In this document: positions 31,397 to 40,387 of the stretch, in pieces
How the letters are laid out: every line of letters begins with the position of its first letter
How positions within the stretch are numbered: position 1 is the stretch's first letter
Origin: DASRBN01 sp035294305
GTDB taxonomy: Bacteria; Chloroflexota; Ktedonobacteria; Ktedonobacterales; Ktedonobacteraceae
Reading direction: 5' to 3'
DNA: 57,043 bases
Assembly: GCA_035294305.1 (NCBI GenBank)
Contig: DATGLD010000031.1
Coordinates: forward strand, 1-57,043
Notes under the pieces: model-generated
Seen by the model: only the letters and a program-made list of their open reading frames with translations
Databases searched by the model: none
Told to the model about the DNA's origin: nothing
Made by a program: the position numbers and the translations under genes

Positions 31397-33124
31397 ATGG
31401 AGAAAACGCTTGATCCGATAACGCTGGAAGTCTTGTGGAATCGCTTGCTCGCGGTGGTGAACGAGCAGCAGGTCACGCTGATGCGTACGGCTTTCAGCAC
31501 CATTGTGCGCGAATCGCAGGACCTGGCATGTGGGGTTTTCGATACACACGGGTGGATGATTGCGCAATCACTGACCGGCACACCTGGCCATATCAACGCC
31601 ATGGCAACTGGGGTGCGCCATTTCTTGCGAGCATATCCAGCGGAAACACTGCAGCCGGGTGATGTGCTGATCACCAACGACCCCTGGCAGACAGCAGGTC
31701 AGATTAACGACATGACGATATTGACACCCGTCTTCATAGGCGAGCGCGTAGTGGCCTATTTTGCCAGCACTTGCCATTCGCCCGATATCGGCGGGCGCAT
31801 CTTCTCAGGTGAGGCGCGCGAGGTCTTCGAGGAAGGCCTGCGCATTCCAATCACGAAATTATTCATGCGCAATGAGCCGAACGCCGAGCTTTTTAAGATC
31901 ATCCGGGCCAACGTGCGTACCCCCGACGAGACGGTTGGCGACCTGTACGCGCAGGCGGCTTCAAACGCGGTCGGCGCGCGCGAACTGCTGCACTTTATGA
32001 AGGAGTTCGGGTTAGACTCCATCGATCCCCTTGCCGGTGAGGTCATTGCCCGTTCCGAACAGGCAATGCGGAATGCTATTCGCTCTCTCCCCAATGGACG
32101 CTATGAGAACGAGTCGTGGAGCGATGGTTATGACGAACCCATCCGTATAAAAGTGACGGTCACTATCGAAGACGAAGACATGTTCATCGACTTTGCCGGT
32201 TCATCGCCGCAAAGTTCGCGCGGCATTAATGTGGTGCTGAATTATACCCACGCTTATGCTTCTTTCGCGATTAAGGCCGCGATAAGCCCAGAAGTTCCCC
32301 ATAACGAGGGCGCATTTCGTCCCGTGCATGTGAGCGCGCCTCCCGGTTCTATTTTGAACTGCCTGGAACCTGCTCCGGTCGCCTCGCGTCATGTCATCGG
32401 ACATTTCCTGCCCGGGGTGATCTTTGGCGCGCTGGCCCCGGCGATGCCGGACAAATTGATGGCGTGCGGTGCCGACCCGATCTGGATCTCTGTCTGGCAC
32501 GGCAAATGGCCGGTTTCCCAGGAGCCCTTTACGTTCAGCCTTTTCCAGTGTGGAGGCACGGGCGCGCGGGCCACCAAAGATGGGTTGAATACGACCGGCT
32601 TTCCCAGCGGTGTCGCAGGGGTCCCTGCCGAAGTCATGGAAAGCCTGACGCCGTTAGTACAGTACCGGCGTGAGTTGCGTATAGACTCCGGCGGGCCGGG
32701 CACGTATCGCGGCGGGCTGGGCCAATGGACGGAGTTTGGTAATCCTGCCAGGGTGCCCTGGGGCGTTTCCGCGCTGGTTGACCGCACCCAATTTCCTGCT
32801 ACTGGGCTTGAAGGCGGAAAATCCGGCGCTCCCGGCGAATTTCTCGTCAACAACACGACTCGTCCACAAGCCAAAGCGCTCGTGCCTCTCGCACCTGATG
32901 CCCGTGTGCAATTGAACCTGCCCGGCGGCGGCGGCTACAGCAACCCTTTCAAACGGCCCGTCGAACTGGTCCTCAACGATGTCGTGAACGGCTACGTCTC
33001 GCTCGAAGCAGCTGAACGTGAATATGGCGTCGTGATTCGCTATCATGGAAGTGAGGATGCGCTTGTACGGCCGCCAGGTCTTTATACCGTTGATGAAGAG
33101 GCGACGGCTGCTTTAAGGGGTTGA
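31397..33124 (+). CDS. Hydantoinase/oxoprolinase subunit B family (HyuB/AcxB-like)
   Basis: 575 residues. Characteristic are DPITLEVLWNRLLAVVNEQ at the N-terminus, LTGTPGHINAMA, GDVLITNDPW, a CHSPDIGG segment with conserved His and the C-terminal GPGTYRGGLG and LPGGGGYSNP. It forms the heteromer with subunit A. The SDR upstream could supply or reduce a ketone, which would also suit an acetone-carboxylase-like role, but no gamma subunit is present. Substrate unknown. Confidence 0.88.
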   Translation: MEKTLDPITLEVLWNRLLAVVNEQQVTLMRTAFSTIVRESQDLACGVFDTHGWMIAQSLTGTPGHINAMATGVRHFLRAYPAETLQPGDVLITNDPWQTAGQINDMTILTPVFIGERVVAYFASTCHSPDIGGRIFSGEAREVFEEGLRIPITKLFMRNEPNAELFKIIRANVRTPDETVGDLYAQAASNAVGARELLHFMKEFGLDSIDPLAGEVIARSEQAMRNAIRSLPNGRYENESWSDGYDEPIRIKVTVTIEDEDMFIDFAGSSPQSSRGINVVLNYTHAYASFAIKAAISPEVPHNEGAFRPVHVSAPPGSILNCLEPAPVASRHVIGHFLPGVIFGALAPAMPDKLMACGADPIWISVWHGKWPVSQEPFTFSLFQCGGTGARATKDGLNTTGFPSGVAGVPAEVMESLTPLVQYRRELRIDSGGPGTYRGGLGQWTEFGNPARVPWGVSALVDRTQFPATGLEGGKSGAPGEFLVNNTTRPQAKALVPLAPDARVQLNLPGGGGYSNPFKRPVELVLNDVVNGYVSLEAAEREYGVVIRYHGSEDALVRPPGLYTVDEEATAALRG

Positions 33125-33288
33125 TAGTACGTACCTTTCATGCCCCTGACCACGAAAAATTGCGCCCCTTGGACCGCCTGACCAGGATAGGAGGCCAGTT
33201 TATCGAAGGCAGGTGGAACAAGCCAGTATGCGGGGCTATCTTCCATATCAGGTCTTCCTGAGCGCAGCGAAGAATCTCCTCAAGATAA

Positions 33289-34809
33289 TCAGCAATGCAG
33301 CCTGGGTGGCAAGTCGATTTCTCCCGGGAAAGTATCCTGGAAGGTTCTGGCAAATTGCACCAGCCGGTACACATCGGCGAAGTTGGTGGCAAGCCCGAGT
33401 GAGACGCGTACAGCGCCACCGCTCTGCATGCCCAAATCGGCGAGGAATTCATCCCAGGTCATGCCCTTTTCCCCTCGGAAAAGCTGTGGGAGCGTCTCCT
33501 GCTGCTTCTCATGAAAGATTTTATATAGTGACTCTTTCGACAGATTGAAAGCGGCTTCCCCTGCGCCCGGATTACAGAAGCAGCCGGTGCGCAAGGAGAG
33601 GCGAATTTCGCTGGCCCTGCGGTCAACGACCCTCTCATCGATGATCGTACCATCCGGGTCGAGGAAATTGAGCGCGATGGTTCCTCCGCGCATCGTGGTA
33701 TCGTGCGGGCCGTACACTTCGATAAGCGGTTGCCCATTGCTGTGGCGCAGGGATAGCAGGGCATCGAGCAGCCAGCCGGTCAAGCAGCGCACGCGTTCGT
33801 GGATGGTTTCCATACCAATAGTTTCGAGGTGTTTCAGGCCAATTTCGACGGCGGGCAGATTGAGATAGTTGACCGTTCCATCCTCGAATCCCTCGCCGCC
33901 TGAAAGCATGACATAGCCATCCCCCTGTACCGAAATGCCCCACACCGTTCCGCCCGCGAACCACGGACGCTGCAATTTAGCAAGCGAGGCCTTGCGCGCC
34001 AGCAAACAGCCCACGCCCGTCGGATAGCCGAACATCTTGTAGAACGAGAGCGGCACAAAATCGGGATGCCATTGCGAGAGGTCGAGGCGATTGGTGGGCA
34101 CAAAAGCAGCGGCGTCCAGCAGCACATCCCATCCTCGCGCCTGAGCAGCTTCAATCCATTCCAGCGGATGCTGCACGCCGGTAAAATTGGATTGTGCGGG
34201 ATAGGCAAATAAGGGATGCGTATATTGCCTGCCCGAATCGAGAAATGAGAAGAGGAGATCTTCCTCGGCTCGTAGTTCGGGCGCCATAACGGGCAGGTAG
34301 GTGAAAGAGGCTCCTTTCGCGCGCGCAAACTCACGAATGCCGTTGACGGAATTGTGGTTATCAAAGAGCAAGAGAAATTGTCCGTTATCCTGGAAAGGAT
34401 AGGCCTCACCAACCAGCTTCAATGCATTGCTGGCGTTGGAGGTGAAGATGACGGCGTATTCGTCAGGCGAGGCATGAAAAAAGCTTAGCACGCTGGCACG
34501 CGCCCGTTCGACCAGTTCGGTCATGGCTCGAGAGGTGGGGTTGAGCGAGTGGGGATTGCCGAAGACATTATGGCGCAACAATTCAAAGTGTTCGCGCAGT
34601 TGACTATCGGCATAGAGCCCGCCTCCTGTATAGTCAAGATAGATATGTTCCAGATCGTCCAGGCGTACATACTCGGTTTCCCGCAAATCGTCCAGCAATG
34701 ATGTGCTTTCAAATGATGGGTATCCCTGCCGGAATGCCTGCTCCGCCTGCTGCATTTTCACTAAGTCGATGGAAAGGCTACTTCTTGTGTCGCCCGCTGC
34801 TCCGCTCAT
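33289..34809 (-). CDS. PLP-dependent class V aminotransferase, Moco-sulfurase-like
   Basis: 506 residues. The PLP Lys is likely in PLSFYKMFGYPTGVGCLL, and the persulfide Cys region is SLRTGCFCNPGAGE, both hallmark motifs of the NifS-like N-terminal half of molybdenum-cofactor sulfurase. The C-terminal MOSC domain of eukaryotic MOCOS is missing. It could donate sulfur to molybdenum hydroxylases or serve as a generic cysteine desulfurase. No xanthine-dehydrogenase-type gene is in the window. ATG 34809 has AAAGGA upstream (GAAAGGAATC). Convergent with the HyuB gene. Confidence 0.82.
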   Translation of the reverse strand: MSGAAGDTRSSLSIDLVKMQQAEQAFRQGYPSFESTSLLDDLRETEYVRLDDLEHIYLDYTGGGLYADSQLREHFELLRHNVFGNPHSLNPTSRAMTELVERARASVLSFFHASPDEYAVIFTSNASNALKLVGEAYPFQDNGQFLLLFDNHNSVNGIREFARAKGASFTYLPVMAPELRAEEDLLFSFLDSGRQYTHPLFAYPAQSNFTGVQHPLEWIEAAQARGWDVLLDAAAFVPTNRLDLSQWHPDFVPLSFYKMFGYPTGVGCLLARKASLAKLQRPWFAGGTVWGISVQGDGYVMLSGGEGFEDGTVNYLNLPAVEIGLKHLETIGMETIHERVRCLTGWLLDALLSLRHSNGQPLIEVYGPHDTTMRGGTIALNFLDPDGTIIDERVVDRRASEIRLSLRTGCFCNPGAGEAAFNLSKESLYKIFHEKQQETLPQLFRGEKGMTWDEFLADLGMQSGGAVRVSLGLATNFADVYRLVQFARTFQDTFPGEIDLPPRLHC

Positions 34810-34943
34810 CGTCGTTGATTCCTTTCTGGGAGGACAAGCTATGCTGTTTTAAGTGTAGCATATCTGGCAAATTTTATTTTCAGGTCCCCGGTGGGCAGGT
34901 CAGGAGGATACGCCCTCCTGGGTATGAAGCAAGATTATTCCCT

Positions 34944-36440
34944 TCACAGCAATCCCTCCCATAAGCGACGTTCCTCAGCTTGTGGATCGTCGACCACACG
35001 GCATACTTCGTCGAATAACATTGTCGAGCGGTGGACGGCATCGTATCTGGGCCAGGGTGGAAGGTCGGGCGTATTGGGATTGCCGTCTCGGGCGAAGGCA
35101 ATCCAGGCCTTGTGCATGCGATTAGCCAGTTGCTGGCGCCCAGGGAAATCCTGGAGCAGCATTCCTAATCCTGGCGTGTCGAGATTATTCCAGACGAAAG
35201 GAATTTCAAGCGCATGACTGGCCCCGAAAATGCCGCCAAAGGCCGGTGTAGCCCAGTCAAAACGATACATCCATACCGGCGCACCATGTTGTGCCTGTTT
35301 TTCAGCAAGGCGTATGGCCGGAATGCGAAATACCTGGTCGGTTAGCACAGCCGTCCACACCTCGGAAAGCGGCAATCCCGGGCGCGCAGAGGTATAGGTG
35401 GTAATAGCTTTGCCGGCGGCCACACCGAATGTACGTTGCAGCGCCTTTTCATCAGGCGCTGTCGCAGCGGCACCCACGCGAAAGAGCCGCATCTCGTCGC
35501 GATTGGTGCCGATCAGCACTGCCACATCGTTTGCTATACCACTGGAGATGGCCGCGCTGGGGGCCAGGGGAAGCGAGACACCATCAACAACAGGTCCGAA
35601 TGTTATACTGGCGTGTTTGCGCAATACAACGGCCTGCGCTGCCAGCAGGTCATCAACCGGCATTTGGAGTAGCGATGTCATTTCATTCCCTCTTATGTCG
35701 AGTGCTTGTAGAAACTCGTGGGTGATCGCGCTCGCCGTATCTTTGCCGCGCACGCTGTGAGCCGCGCCGCTCTGAAGAATGGCTTGATGAAAAAGTCCTT
35801 TTGCCGCAGGCATAGCGAGCAGGGTTCCAACGCTCATAGCTCCGGCCGATTCACCAAAGATCGTGATCGCGTTGGAGTCGCCGCCGAAGGCTTCAATGTT
35901 ATCGCGCACCCATTGCAGCGCCGCTATCTGGTCGAGCAGGCCATTATTGCCCGATGTGGCATACTGTTCTCCGGCCAATTCACCCAGGTGAAGGAAACCG
36001 AGCGCACCTAGCCGGTAGTTGAGCGTTACTACGACAACGTCACCATGCATGGCAAAGTTCGTGCCATCGTAGGTTGCGGTCGAGCCTGAACCCATCGTAA
36101 ACGCGCCGCCATGCAGCCAGACCATCACAGGCCGCTTCTTGCCATCGGCCCGCGACACCGGCGACCAGATATTCAGGTACAGGCAGTCTTCGCTTTCGGG
36201 CTCCTGTGTCAATCGTCGCGCCCCAAAAAAGCCATTACCTTCTATGATGGCTTGAGGCGCAATAGTGCCAAATGCCGTCGCGTCACGTACATGCGACCAG
36301 GCCACCAGTGGTTGAGGCGCGCGGAAACGTAGTGCTCCGACCGGTGGTTGCGCAAATGGAATCCCTTTCCACACGCTGACCGCGCCTTGATTCGTACCGC
36401 GCACCTTGCCGTAGCGCGTCTCCACGATGGCATCTCTCAT
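34944..36440 (-). CDS. Type-B carboxylesterase
   Basis: 498 residues of the cholinesterase/p-nitrobenzyl-esterase family. Seen are GIPFAQPPVGALRF near the N-terminus, the oxyanion loop VWLHGGAF, the nucleophile in FGESAGAMS, the acidic residue in GTNRDEMRLF and His in GASHALEIPFVW. The open frame reaches 37061, but ATG 36440 with GGAGGAG upstream gives the normal N-terminus (MRDAIVETRYGKVRG). No signal peptide, hence cytoplasmic. Divergent from the FAD oxidase gene. Confidence 0.9.
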   Translation of the reverse strand: MRDAIVETRYGKVRGTNQGAVSVWKGIPFAQPPVGALRFRAPQPLVAWSHVRDATAFGTIAPQAIIEGNGFFGARRLTQEPESEDCLYLNIWSPVSRADGKKRPVMVWLHGGAFTMGSGSTATYDGTNFAMHGDVVVVTLNYRLGALGFLHLGELAGEQYATSGNNGLLDQIAALQWVRDNIEAFGGDSNAITIFGESAGAMSVGTLLAMPAAKGLFHQAILQSGAAHSVRGKDTASAITHEFLQALDIRGNEMTSLLQMPVDDLLAAQAVVLRKHASITFGPVVDGVSLPLAPSAAISSGIANDVAVLIGTNRDEMRLFRVGAAATAPDEKALQRTFGVAAGKAITTYTSARPGLPLSEVWTAVLTDQVFRIPAIRLAEKQAQHGAPVWMYRFDWATPAFGGIFGASHALEIPFVWNNLDTPGLGMLLQDFPGRQQLANRMHKAWIAFARDGNPNTPDLPPWPRYDAVHRSTMLFDEVCRVVDDPQAEERRLWEGLL

Positions 36441-36654
36441 CGTTCGATCTCCTCCTGGCAATATATTAAATGTGTACAAAATGACAAGACGGTCAAAATG
36501 ACGCGATCTCTCACCTATGGCTACCCTGTCATGCTCAAAAGTGTTTTTGCGCCCTGGCGGGCGTGCCGTCTTGTTTCCTAACTCATACAAAAAATATATC
36601 ATATTTCTTCGTAGGCAGGGCCTTCTGGCCTGTTTTAGCAAACTTCGTAAAATT

Positions 36655-36680
36655 CCGGTTGATAGCGCTATCGAAACCGG
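36655..36680. promoter_or_regulatory. LacI-family-like operator
   Basis: Perfect palindrome GATAGCGCTATC (36661-36672) with outer arms CCGGTT (36655-36660) and AACCGG (36675-36680). The AGCGCT core resembles those at 5253-5472. It lies about 75 bases upstream of the -35 of the FAD-oxidase promoter. Confidence 0.4.
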
Positions 36681-36754
36681 CTCTTTTGTTGTTGCCATTA
36701 CCCACCCAGAATGCTTTGATCTACGCAACGAGCAGAAATTAGTGCAATCTCTAC

Positions 36755-36782
36755 TTGACCTTTTCGGGTTTCGTGGTATACT
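36755..36782 (+). promoter_or_regulatory. Sigma-70 promoter of the FAD oxidase gene
   Basis: TTGACC (36755-36760), a 16-bp spacer, TATACT (36777-36782). Predicted start about 36789, leaving a leader of about 50 nt before ATG 36841. Confidence 0.65.
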
Positions 36783-36840
36783 TTCCTCTATGACTAGGCA
36801 ACAGGAACTGCACTCATCCCCGAACCCGTTTGAGATTGAA

Positions 36841-38436
36841 ATGAACCGTCGCAAATTCCTCGCTGTGAGCATCCTGGCAGCAGTTCCTTGCATCCTGAGC
36901 GCCTGCCAGAATGGGCCATCTGGCACCGCTACTGTTACTCCTACTCGCGTCTCACAACCATCCCCCACTCGGCAACCGTCACCTACAGCGCGTCCTTCGC
37001 CCACCGATGCCGATTGGAAAGTGCTGGCTTCCAGCCTGCAAGGAACACTGGTTCGACCCACCAGCCCTGGTTACACGACCGCCTTGCAGCTTTTCGACCC
37101 GCGCTTCGACGGCATCAAACCGGCGGCCATTGCCTACTGCGTCTCGCCTGCCGATGTGCAGCAATGCCTCAATTTCGTGCGCACATTCGCGCTATCATTT
37201 GCTCCTCGCAGTGGTGGCCATTCCTACGCCGGTTATTCAACCAGCACCGGTCTGGTAATCGATGTCACCCGCATGAATACTATCAAAGTGGATACGAGCA
37301 GTGGCATGGCTACAATAGGCGCCGGTGCGCGGCTCATTGATATCTACGCAGCCCTATCTCAATATAATCTGGCGCTTCCGGGCGGCTCCTGTCCTACCGT
37401 GGGCATTGCCGGGCTAACACTGGGAGGTGGCGTTGGTGTCCTGGGGCGTAAGTTTGGTCTCACCTGCGATACACTACGCTCGGCACAGATAGTCGTTGCC
37501 GATGGCCGCTTACTTACTTGCGACGCGACTACCAATTCTGATCTCTTCTGGGCGCTGCGTGGCGGTGGGGGCGGCAATTTCGGCGTCGTCACATCCTTTA
37601 CGTTCCAGGCGCAACCCATCTCCTCACTGTCACTCTTCACCCTCTACTGGCCCTGGAGCCAGGCTGCCAACGTCGTCGACGCATGGCAAAATTGGGCGCC
37701 CCAGGCTCCGGACGAACTCTGGTCCAACTGCGTGCTCGAAGCCACCAGTGATAAGAATGCCGGTCCGGTTGTACTTGCGAACGGCGTCTATGTTGGAGAT
37801 GTTTCCGCGCTGAATACGCTGCTCCAGCAACTGATCAATCGCGTCGGTGCTGCTCCTTCAAGTCGTTTTGCATCGAACTCGGGCCTGCTCGACACGATGA
37901 TGGTCGAGGCTGGTTGTTATGGTAAGACGGTGAGCGAATGTCACCTGCCGAGCCAGAACCCGCAGGGCCAGTTGCAACGAACCGCCTACGGTGCCAAAGC
38001 AGACTTCTTCAACAGTTTGCTACCGCGCCAGGCTATCAATAGCCTGGTAAATGCCATCGCGCAGCGCCAGGCATCCACGCTTGGCGAGGGCGGCATCGGA
38101 CTTGACGCTTTTGGAGGTGCCATTAACCGCGTGGCGGCGGATGCAACTGCTTTTGTCCACCGCGATGCCCTTTTCGGCGCCCAGTATACCGCTAACTGGA
38201 ATGCTGGCGACCCGCCCTCGATTGTCGCGGCCAACACTTCCTGGTTATCCAGCACGTGGCAGAGTATGCGCCCATATGCCAGTGGATTCGCCTACCAGAA
38301 CTACATCGACCCCAATCTTGCCAATTGGCAACAGGCATACTATGGTGCCAACCTGCCGCGCTTGCAGCAAATCAAGGCCACCTATGATCCCAATAATCTT
38401 TTCCATTTTGCCCAGAGCATTTCCCCGGCCACTTAG
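36841..38436 (+). CDS. Exported FAD-linked oxidase (berberine-bridge type)
   Basis: About 531 residues. N-terminus MNRRKFLAVSILAAVPCILSAC combines a twin-arginine motif with a lipobox, so it is probably a Tat-exported lipoprotein, followed by a Thr/Pro/Ser linker. The PCMH-type FAD domain shows PRSGGHSYAGYS (His for covalent FAD) and GGSCPTVGIAG (Cys corresponding to the second attachment site), so bicovalent FAD is expected. The C-terminal ANLPRLQQIKATYDPNNLFHFAQSI is the BBE motif. Probably oxidises a sugar or alcohol. ATG 36790 is another possible start. Confidence 0.85.
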   Translation: MNRRKFLAVSILAAVPCILSACQNGPSGTATVTPTRVSQPSPTRQPSPTARPSPTDADWKVLASSLQGTLVRPTSPGYTTALQLFDPRFDGIKPAAIAYCVSPADVQQCLNFVRTFALSFAPRSGGHSYAGYSTSTGLVIDVTRMNTIKVDTSSGMATIGAGARLIDIYAALSQYNLALPGGSCPTVGIAGLTLGGGVGVLGRKFGLTCDTLRSAQIVVADGRLLTCDATTNSDLFWALRGGGGGNFGVVTSFTFQAQPISSLSLFTLYWPWSQAANVVDAWQNWAPQAPDELWSNCVLEATSDKNAGPVVLANGVYVGDVSALNTLLQQLINRVGAAPSSRFASNSGLLDTMMVEAGCYGKTVSECHLPSQNPQGQLQRTAYGAKADFFNSLLPRQAINSLVNAIAQRQASTLGEGGIGLDAFGGAINRVAADATAFVHRDALFGAQYTANWNAGDPPSIVAANTSWLSSTWQSMRPYASGFAYQNYIDPNLANWQQAYYGANLPRLQQIKATYDPNNLFHFAQSISPAT

Positions 38437-38548
38437 GATAAGAGGGGTTATCGTAACTGGCATTTCATCCTCTGAAGTTGTATGATGAGAACCTGTCACC
38501 TCTTTCTACAACAAGAAGAGTATATGATCTCAGGAGGATATCCCGTTT

Positions 38549-40315
38549 ATGGCAATGCAATTGGGCCAGCAAATCACCGTAGATTTTGATGTACCGGCCA
38601 GCATGAGAGATGGTACCCTATTACGTGCCAATGTTTACAGGCCCCTGGGTGAGGGTCAGTGGCCTGTCCTGCTTACACGCCTACCTTATGGCAAGGATTT
38701 TCCTATCGGGACCGCCATTATGGATCCCGCACAGGTGGCGCGGCGAGGTTATGTCGTGATTGTGCAGGATACTCGCGGGCGCCTGACTTCGGAGGGCGAA
38801 TGGAATCCCTTTCATAATGAAGACCAGGATGGTTTCGATACCGTGGAATGGGCCGCGCAATTGCCTTACAGCGACGGCAGCGTCGGCATGTTCGGCATCT
38901 CTTATTTCGGCTTCACTCAATGGTCTGCCGCCGTACTCCAGCCGCCAGCATTGAAGGCAATAATACCGGTTCAAACGTGGAACGACCCGCTAAATGGCGT
39001 GCTCTTCCGCGGAGGAGCCTTGCAACTGGGATTGGCGAATTGGGATTTGCAGATGAATCTCGATGTCTTGATGCGTCGTCATCGTGGAAATCCACAAGCT
39101 TTAGGGCGCGCAATCTATATGCTGGCCGCCGAAATGGATAATCTGGCGAGCCAGGGTTATTGGGAATTGCCGCTCAAGGATTTTGCCCCTTTCAAACGGC
39201 AGGGCGTGGATTCCACCTTCTTCTCGCTCATCGAAAGGCCTATGGATCGTTCCTCGCTTGATTACATGACGTTGCTGGATAAACGCGAGCGTGTCAGAGT
39301 TCCCACGTTTAATATCGCCGGCTGGTACGATATCTTCTTGCAGGATACCATCGACAATTTCAACTTCATGTGCCATTCCGGTAGTACGCCAGAGGCGCGA
39401 CAGAGCAAACTGCTGATCGGGCCCTGGTCGCATGGTGGGATGGTCAATCCCATTGGGGATATGAACTTTGGTTATGGAGCTTCCGCCGCCTATATCAACC
39501 TGCAGATCGACCTGACGAGTCTGCAACTGCGCTGGTTCGATCACTGGCTCAAGGGTATCGATACGGGCATGATGAGCGAGGCGCCAATTCGCCTGTTCGT
39601 GATGGGCGCGAATATCTGGCGCGACGAGCAGGAATGGCCGCTGGCACGAGCCGTCGAGACACGCTACTATCTGCATAGCAATGGACATGCCAATACGCTT
39701 AACGGTGACGGCTATCTGAGTACTGAAGGCTCCAGTAATGAGCCATTCGATCAATTTGCCTACGATCCTGCCAATCCGGTGATGACGCGCGGCGGCGCGT
39801 TGCTGATGTCGCCGGAATTTCGCGCTGGCCCGCTCGATCAAACCCCTATCGAAATTCGCGAAGATGTACTGGTGTATACCACGCCGGTATTGGAGCAGGA
39901 TGTAGAGGTAACAGGCCCCATCACGGTGCACCTCTGGGCTGTATCGAGCGCGCCGGATACGGACTTTGTAGCTCGTCTCGTGGATGTGCATCCCAATGGC
40001 TTTGCGCAAATCCTGACCGATGGCATTATTCGCGCGCGCTACCGCAACTTTGCTCGCGGGGAAGCGCCTTCTCTGATCGAACCGGGCAGAGCCTATGAAT
40101 ATGAGATTGATCTCTGGTCAACCAGTAATGTCTTCAAAGCAGGGCATCGCATGCGCCTGGATGTGACAAGCAGCAGCTTCCCGCGTTGGGATCGCAATCC
40201 CAATACAGGCCACGATTTTGGGATGGATACCGAGCTTGCCGTGGCATATCAGTCAATCTTGCACGACCGCGACCATCCGTCCTACGTCGTTCTGCCGGTT
40301 GTGCCACGGCAATAG
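38549..40315 (+). CDS. CocE/NonD-family serine hydrolase (X-Pro dipeptidyl-peptidase fold)
   Basis: 588 residues. The alpha/beta hydrolase part has VIVQDTRGRLTSEGEWNPF (oxyanion side), nucleophile in MFGISYFGFTQW, and His in the RWFDHWLKG region or in GPWSHGG. The C-terminal jelly-roll (from about residue 380) has PITVHLWAVSSAPDTDFVARLVDV and MRLDVTSSSFPRWDRNPNTG. Relatives hydrolyse esters such as cocaine, or peptides and acylated antibiotics. ATG 38549 with AGGAGGA upstream. It follows the FAD oxidase, 112 bases apart, and ends at a shared hairpin. Confidence 0.88.
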   Translation: MAMQLGQQITVDFDVPASMRDGTLLRANVYRPLGEGQWPVLLTRLPYGKDFPIGTAIMDPAQVARRGYVVIVQDTRGRLTSEGEWNPFHNEDQDGFDTVEWAAQLPYSDGSVGMFGISYFGFTQWSAAVLQPPALKAIIPVQTWNDPLNGVLFRGGALQLGLANWDLQMNLDVLMRRHRGNPQALGRAIYMLAAEMDNLASQGYWELPLKDFAPFKRQGVDSTFFSLIERPMDRSSLDYMTLLDKRERVRVPTFNIAGWYDIFLQDTIDNFNFMCHSGSTPEARQSKLLIGPWSHGGMVNPIGDMNFGYGASAAYINLQIDLTSLQLRWFDHWLKGIDTGMMSEAPIRLFVMGANIWRDEQEWPLARAVETRYYLHSNGHANTLNGDGYLSTEGSSNEPFDQFAYDPANPVMTRGGALLMSPEFRAGPLDQTPIEIREDVLVYTTPVLEQDVEVTGPITVHLWAVSSAPDTDFVARLVDVHPNGFAQILTDGIIRARYRNFARGEAPSLIEPGRAYEYEIDLWSTSNVFKAGHRMRLDVTSSSFPRWDRNPNTGHDFGMDTELAVAYQSILHDRDHPSYVVLPVVPRQ

Positions 40316-40328
40316 AGAGATTGAGCCA

Positions 40329-40371
40329 GCAGAAGAGGAGCACACTTTTAACATAAAAGCTCCTCCTCTGC
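40329..40371. terminator. Hairpin between convergent genes
   Basis: Imperfect inverted repeat, GCAGAAGAGGAG on the left and CTCCTCCTCTGC on the right, with an inner CTTTTA/TAAAAG stem. It lies 14 bases after the CocE-like stop and 17 bases from the kinase stop, and may serve both strands. Confidence 0.5.
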
Positions 40372-40387
40372 TTCATCGTTATTTGTA

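Larger units (their letters stand above)
36441..36840. other. Divergent intergenic region with operator and promoter
   Basis: Contains a LacI-like palindrome (36655-36680), a sigma-70-like promoter (36755-36782) toward the FAD oxidase, and a short GC-rich hairpin (about 36614-36630) followed by TTTT. No gene is visible. Confidence 0.5.

Noticed and set aside
36441..37061. Upstream extension of the carboxylesterase frame by about 200 residues
   Set aside because: The extra part is the antisense of the FAD oxidase gene and has no esterase features; ATG 36440 has a strong ribosome site.
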